From the NCBI GenBank assembly GCA_020433835.1, contig JAGRBY010000342.1, forward strand, positions 1 through 7,798: a DNA stretch of 7,798 nt. The letters run 5' to 3'. The translations under genes and the position numbers were made by a program. The notes beneath the pieces are model-generated. The model was not told where the DNA came from and did not search any database. It was given only the letters and a program-made list of their open reading frames with translations. Shown here piece by piece: positions 6,168 through 7,798 of this stretch (the first letter of the stretch is position 1; each line of letters opens with the position of its first letter). The stretch comes from Anaerolineae bacterium (GTDB lineage Bacteria > Chloroflexota > Anaerolineae > 4572-78 > J111).

Positions 6168-6196
6168 ATCATACCAATAGTGCTACTAAATAACAA
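6168..6196 (-). promoter_or_regulatory. Candidate extended -10 promoter of the reductase gene
   Basis: Minus strand: TTGTTA (6191-6196, 4 of 6) and TATGAT (6168-6173, 5 of 6) are separated by 17 bp, and TGG before the -10 box makes it an extended -10. The predicted transcript start is near 6161, giving a leader of about 35 bases that includes the ribosome binding site. The -35 box lies inside the palindromic element at 6186-6223. Confidence 0.5.
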
Positions 6197-6223
6197 TATT
6201 ATTTAGGACGCGTCCATAAATAA
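6186..6223. repeat. Compound palindrome around GGACGCGTCC at the reductase promoter
   Basis: The core GGACGCGTCC (6206-6215) is a perfect palindrome. It is extended by TTATTTA (6199-6205) on the left and TAAATAA (6217-6223) on the right, with one unpaired A at 6216, giving a 25-bp near-perfect palindrome. A further arm CTAAATAA (6186-6193) pairs perfectly with TTATTTAG (6199-6206), so alternative hairpins are possible. It overlaps the -35 box of the reductase promoter. It may be an operator or two abutted ends of a lost insertion element. Confidence 0.75.
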
Positions 6224-6236
6224 CTTTACTGTATTA

Positions 6237-6451
6237 GGAGATTAGAGACGTTAGTGTCTTTTAGTTTTCGCCACGATGATAGCTGACTGATTTAAGAACA
6301 CGGATGCGCAGGATTAAACGGATTTTTTGCCGTATTTTCCTGATCCGTTAATCCTGCCAATCTGTGTTCTTAACAATGGCAAAAACTCGTGACACTATCG
6401 AGACTGGTAATGAGGGATTAAACAATCTCCAAGCTCTAGTCTCTAATCTCC
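6237..6451. repeat. Large nested inverted repeat (about 215 bp), MITE-like or structured RNA
   Basis: Three pairs of arms are nested in the right order. GGAGATTAGAGAC (6237-6249) matches GTCTCTAATCTCC (6439-6451) exactly over 13 bp. AGTGTC...AGTTTTCGCC (6253-6272) pairs with GGCAAAAACT...GACACT (6378-6396) with few mismatches. The long inner element at 6292-6373 forms the tip. No transposase is present. The outer arms belong to the same GGAGATT family as the block inside recD2, so the outer pairing may partly reflect two opposed copies of a common repeat. Confidence 0.6.
6292..6373. repeat. 82-bp inverted repeat of the 'ACACGGAT...GGATTA' type
   Basis: TTAAGAACAC (6292-6301) pairs exactly with GTGTTCTTAA (6364-6373). 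CAGGATTA (6309-6316) pairs with TAATCCTG (6349-6356), and CGGAT (6319-6323) with ATCCG (6343-6347). About 19 unpaired bases form the tip. The wording (ACGGAT, CAGGATTA) resembles a small inverted repeat I associate with intergenic regions of several environmental bacteria. Confidence 0.8.
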
Positions 6452-6600
6452 CAAGCCGAAAAGTTGATTGTAGACAGTTTCTTAAATACTTGGAGCATTT
6501 GCTATCAACGCTGTTGAGATCAGTTACATAAAGTTGCATCTTTTAACATCCCTTATTAGAATTTCGCTCACCGCGCTGGATATATCCCCCAATGGTTTGA

Positions 6601-6629
6601 TTGATGTCGATCAGGACTGATGTTAAAAA
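6601..6629 (+). promoter_or_regulatory. Candidate promoter of the nucleotidyltransferase-fold gene
   Basis: TTGATG (6601-6606) and TAAAAA (6624-6629) are spaced 17 bp apart, 34 bp before the ATG; each matches 4 of 6 consensus positions. TGAT-gtcg-ATCA (6602-6613) forms a short dyad over the -35 box. A ribosome binding site before the ATG at 6663 is weak: AGG lies eight bases away, while GAGGAA is too far upstream. Confidence 0.3.
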
Positions 6630-6662
6630 TATACATTTTTGAGGAAAAGATAGGCTACTATT

Positions 6663-7598
6663 ATGAGTCGACCGCCAAGTCAATCAGAGTTAGCGATTCC
6701 CACGATAAAAACCGTTTTGAAGCCTATTTTGTATGCCGATATATTTGACTTCCCCTTGACCTTTGAGGAAGTATACCAATATATCGACATAGAAACGACT
6801 CCTGAAGAAGTCCGGTGTTTGCTTAACGAGGCTATAGAAGCGGGTCTTATTGAGCAGCTTCACGGTTATTACAGTTTGCCCGACCGTATGTATTTGGTCG
6901 ACAAACGTCGTCAGCGGCAGATAGCTTCAGACAAGTTGTGGGTGCAAGCAAGACACTTCGGTTATTGGCTGGGTGCGCTGCCGTTTATACGTATGGTGGC
7001 CGTGACGGGGTCTCTGGCCGTTGACAATCCTAGAGACGGAGTTGATGATATCGATTATCTGATCGTTACCCGCCCCGGTCGGCTGTGGTTTTGCCGCGCC
7101 TTGATTATTCTGATGGTGCGCTATGGCCATCTGCGGGGAACGCATCTCTGCCCGAACTATTTAATCACCGAGAATAAGTTATCCTTCGACAGCATCGATT
7201 TTTTCACCGCCCGCGAGATGGTGCAAATGAAACTGGTGTATGGCACCAAATTTTATCAGAAGATGTGGCAAGCTAATGATTGGGTGATACAATATTTTCC
7301 CCAAGGCAAAGGACCAGAACCTGATACCAGTAACGATACATTATCATCGACACAGCAGCTCTTAAAAAAGTTGGGCGAGTTTGTGTTTGGCGGATTTTTG
7401 GGTAACCTTCTGGAAACCGGATTGCGAAAATATCAAATCAACAAACACACCCGACTGGCCAACCAAAACGGTACCCATGATACGCTCGTCTTTACCGCCG
7501 ATGTTTGTAAAGGCCATTATGATGGCCACAAGCATAAAACGATGCAGGCTTACCGGCAGCGAGCGGAAAAATATAATCTATCGCTTGAAAACGAGTAG
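6663..7598 (+). CDS. Winged-helix plus nucleotidyltransferase-fold protein, function unknown
   Basis: The 311-residue protein begins with a helical, winged-helix-like segment (about 20-75: ILYADIFDFPLTFEEVYQYI through GLIEQLHGYYSL) and a basic linker (KRRQRQ). A nucleotidyltransferase-fold core follows, with VTGSLAV (114-120) and DDIDYLIV (128-135). That is the GS-x(n)-DxD pattern of the polymerase-beta superfamily, with Asp129 and Asp131 as likely metal ligands. The third acidic residue is not obvious. The C-terminus has a distinctive LVFTADVCKGHYDGHKHKTM (275-294) with one Cys and several His. There is no signal peptide; a hydrophobic helix around 142-153 is more likely buried than membrane-spanning. 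The substrate is unknown: nucleotide transfer to a small molecule, sugar or protein are all possible. The following radical-SAM-type gene starts 8 bp after the TAG stop, so the two are almost certainly one transcription unit. Confidence 0.8.
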   Translation: MSRPPSQSELAIPTIKTVLKPILYADIFDFPLTFEEVYQYIDIETTPEEVRCLLNEAIEAGLIEQLHGYYSLPDRMYLVDKRRQRQIASDKLWVQARHFGYWLGALPFIRMVAVTGSLAVDNPRDGVDDIDYLIVTRPGRLWFCRALIILMVRYGHLRGTHLCPNYLITENKLSFDSIDFFTAREMVQMKLVYGTKFYQKMWQANDWVIQYFPQGKGPEPDTSNDTLSSTQQLLKKLGEFVFGGFLGNLLETGLRKYQINKHTRLANQNGTHDTLVFTADVCKGHYDGHKHKTMQAYRQRAEKYNLSLENE

Positions 7599-7606
7599 GG
7601 AGATTG

Positions 7607-7798
7607 ATGGAAAAGATACTTTTTGGTCAGTCGTATTATTTACGATTTGACCCGAAACTTTGGGATGCAATGCAGCCTTACCCGCCGTTGGGCAGCCTGT
7701 ACGCGGCCTCGTATACGCGCGAACGCGGTTATGATGTCGCCTTGTTCGATGCCATGCTGGCCGAATCGGAAGTGGAGTGAGAAAAAGCGCTCGATACC
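7607..7798 (+). CDS. Cobalamin-binding radical-SAM-type protein, N-terminal part, interrupted by in-frame TGA
   Basis: The ATG at 7607-7609 has AGGGAG four bases before it, overlapping the stop of the preceding gene. The first 57 codons read like the N-terminal cobalamin-binding domain of BchE-like radical SAM proteins: MEKILFGQSYYLRFDP, then PYPPLGSLYAASYTRERGYDVALFDAMLAESE. That is a first strand, a PPLG turn, a helix and a second strand ending in FDAM. A TGA at 7778-7780 interrupts the frame, but the same frame stays open after it (EKALDT) to the window edge. From memory of the family, a Trp is expected at this position (E-W-x-x-A-L-D), so TGA probably replaces TGG by one base. The gene is then either a pseudogene, a sequencing error or a recoded codon. 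The radical SAM domain itself (CxxxCxxC) would lie outside the window, so that part of the call is inferred. Confidence 0.75.

Larger units (their letters stand above)
6128..6662. other. 535-bp divergent intergenic region rich in repeats
   Basis: This region lies between two genes transcribed away from each other. It contains the reductase promoter candidate, the GGACGCGTCC palindrome, a large nested inverted repeat (6237-6451) and, near the right end, a promoter candidate for the next gene. The only long open frame (6348-6539, minus strand) runs through the repeats and has no protein-like features. About 6452-6600 shows nothing I can identify. Confidence 0.6.

Noticed and set aside
6348..6539. 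63-codon minus-strand open frame in the divergent intergenic region
   Set aside because: It runs through the nested inverted repeat and the GGAGATT-type repeat; the translation is repeat-derived and has no start signal.
7778..7780. Selenocysteine codon
   Set aside because: The context is a predicted Trp position in the cobalamin-binding domain, not a redox motif. No SECIS-like hairpin can be judged because only 18 bases follow.

Overview
The window looks like a piece of a free-living, aerobic bacterial chromosome, most likely an uncultured Chloroflexota (Anaerolineae/Ardenticatenia-like). This rests on the gene set, on the character of the proteins, and on several families of short, low-complexity interspersed repeats that I associate with that phylum. 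No 16S or other marker is present, so the assignment is an inference. The standard genetic code is used: TGG encodes Trp throughout, and TAA, TAG and TGA all occur as stops.

Layout from left to right. Positions 1-54 hold the last 17 codons of an unidentified plus-strand gene, followed by a strong intrinsic terminator (71-108). Four minus-strand genes follow. They are an M29-family metallo-aminopeptidase (242-1480), a SURF1 cytochrome-oxidase assembly factor (1581-2336), a RecD2-type DNA helicase (2767-5127) and a stand-alone RibD C-terminal-domain reductase (5291-6127). The gaps between them (100, 430 and 163 bp) and the separate terminator and promoter candidates suggest mostly individual transcription units, not one operon. 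A 535-bp divergent intergenic region packed with nested inverted repeats separates them from a plus-strand pair. That pair is a winged-helix plus nucleotidyltransferase-fold protein (6663-7598) and, 8 bp later, the start of a cobalamin-binding radical-SAM-type protein (7607 to the window end).

Working relationships. SURF1 implies a heme-copper oxidase elsewhere in the genome. RecD2, the peptidase and the reductase are unlinked housekeeping functions. The last two genes look translationally coupled and probably belong to an uncharacterised operon continuing to the right.

The points most worth a second look are as follows. (1) Two adjacent low-complexity tandem-repeat blocks sit inside the recD2 reading frame, adding about 60 residues between the N-terminal and ATPase regions; relatives of the larger block occur intergenically 2 kb away. 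(2) An in-frame TGA at codon 58 of the radical-SAM gene sits where a Trp (TGG) seems expected. (3) A nested inverted repeat of about 215 bp (6237-6451) lies in the divergent intergenic region. (4) A near-perfect 25-bp palindrome with an extra half-site overlaps the predicted promoter of the reductase gene. (5) A series of stem-loops fills the recD2-SURF1 gap. I see no CRISPR array, tRNA, rRNA, intact insertion sequence or recognisable defence system.
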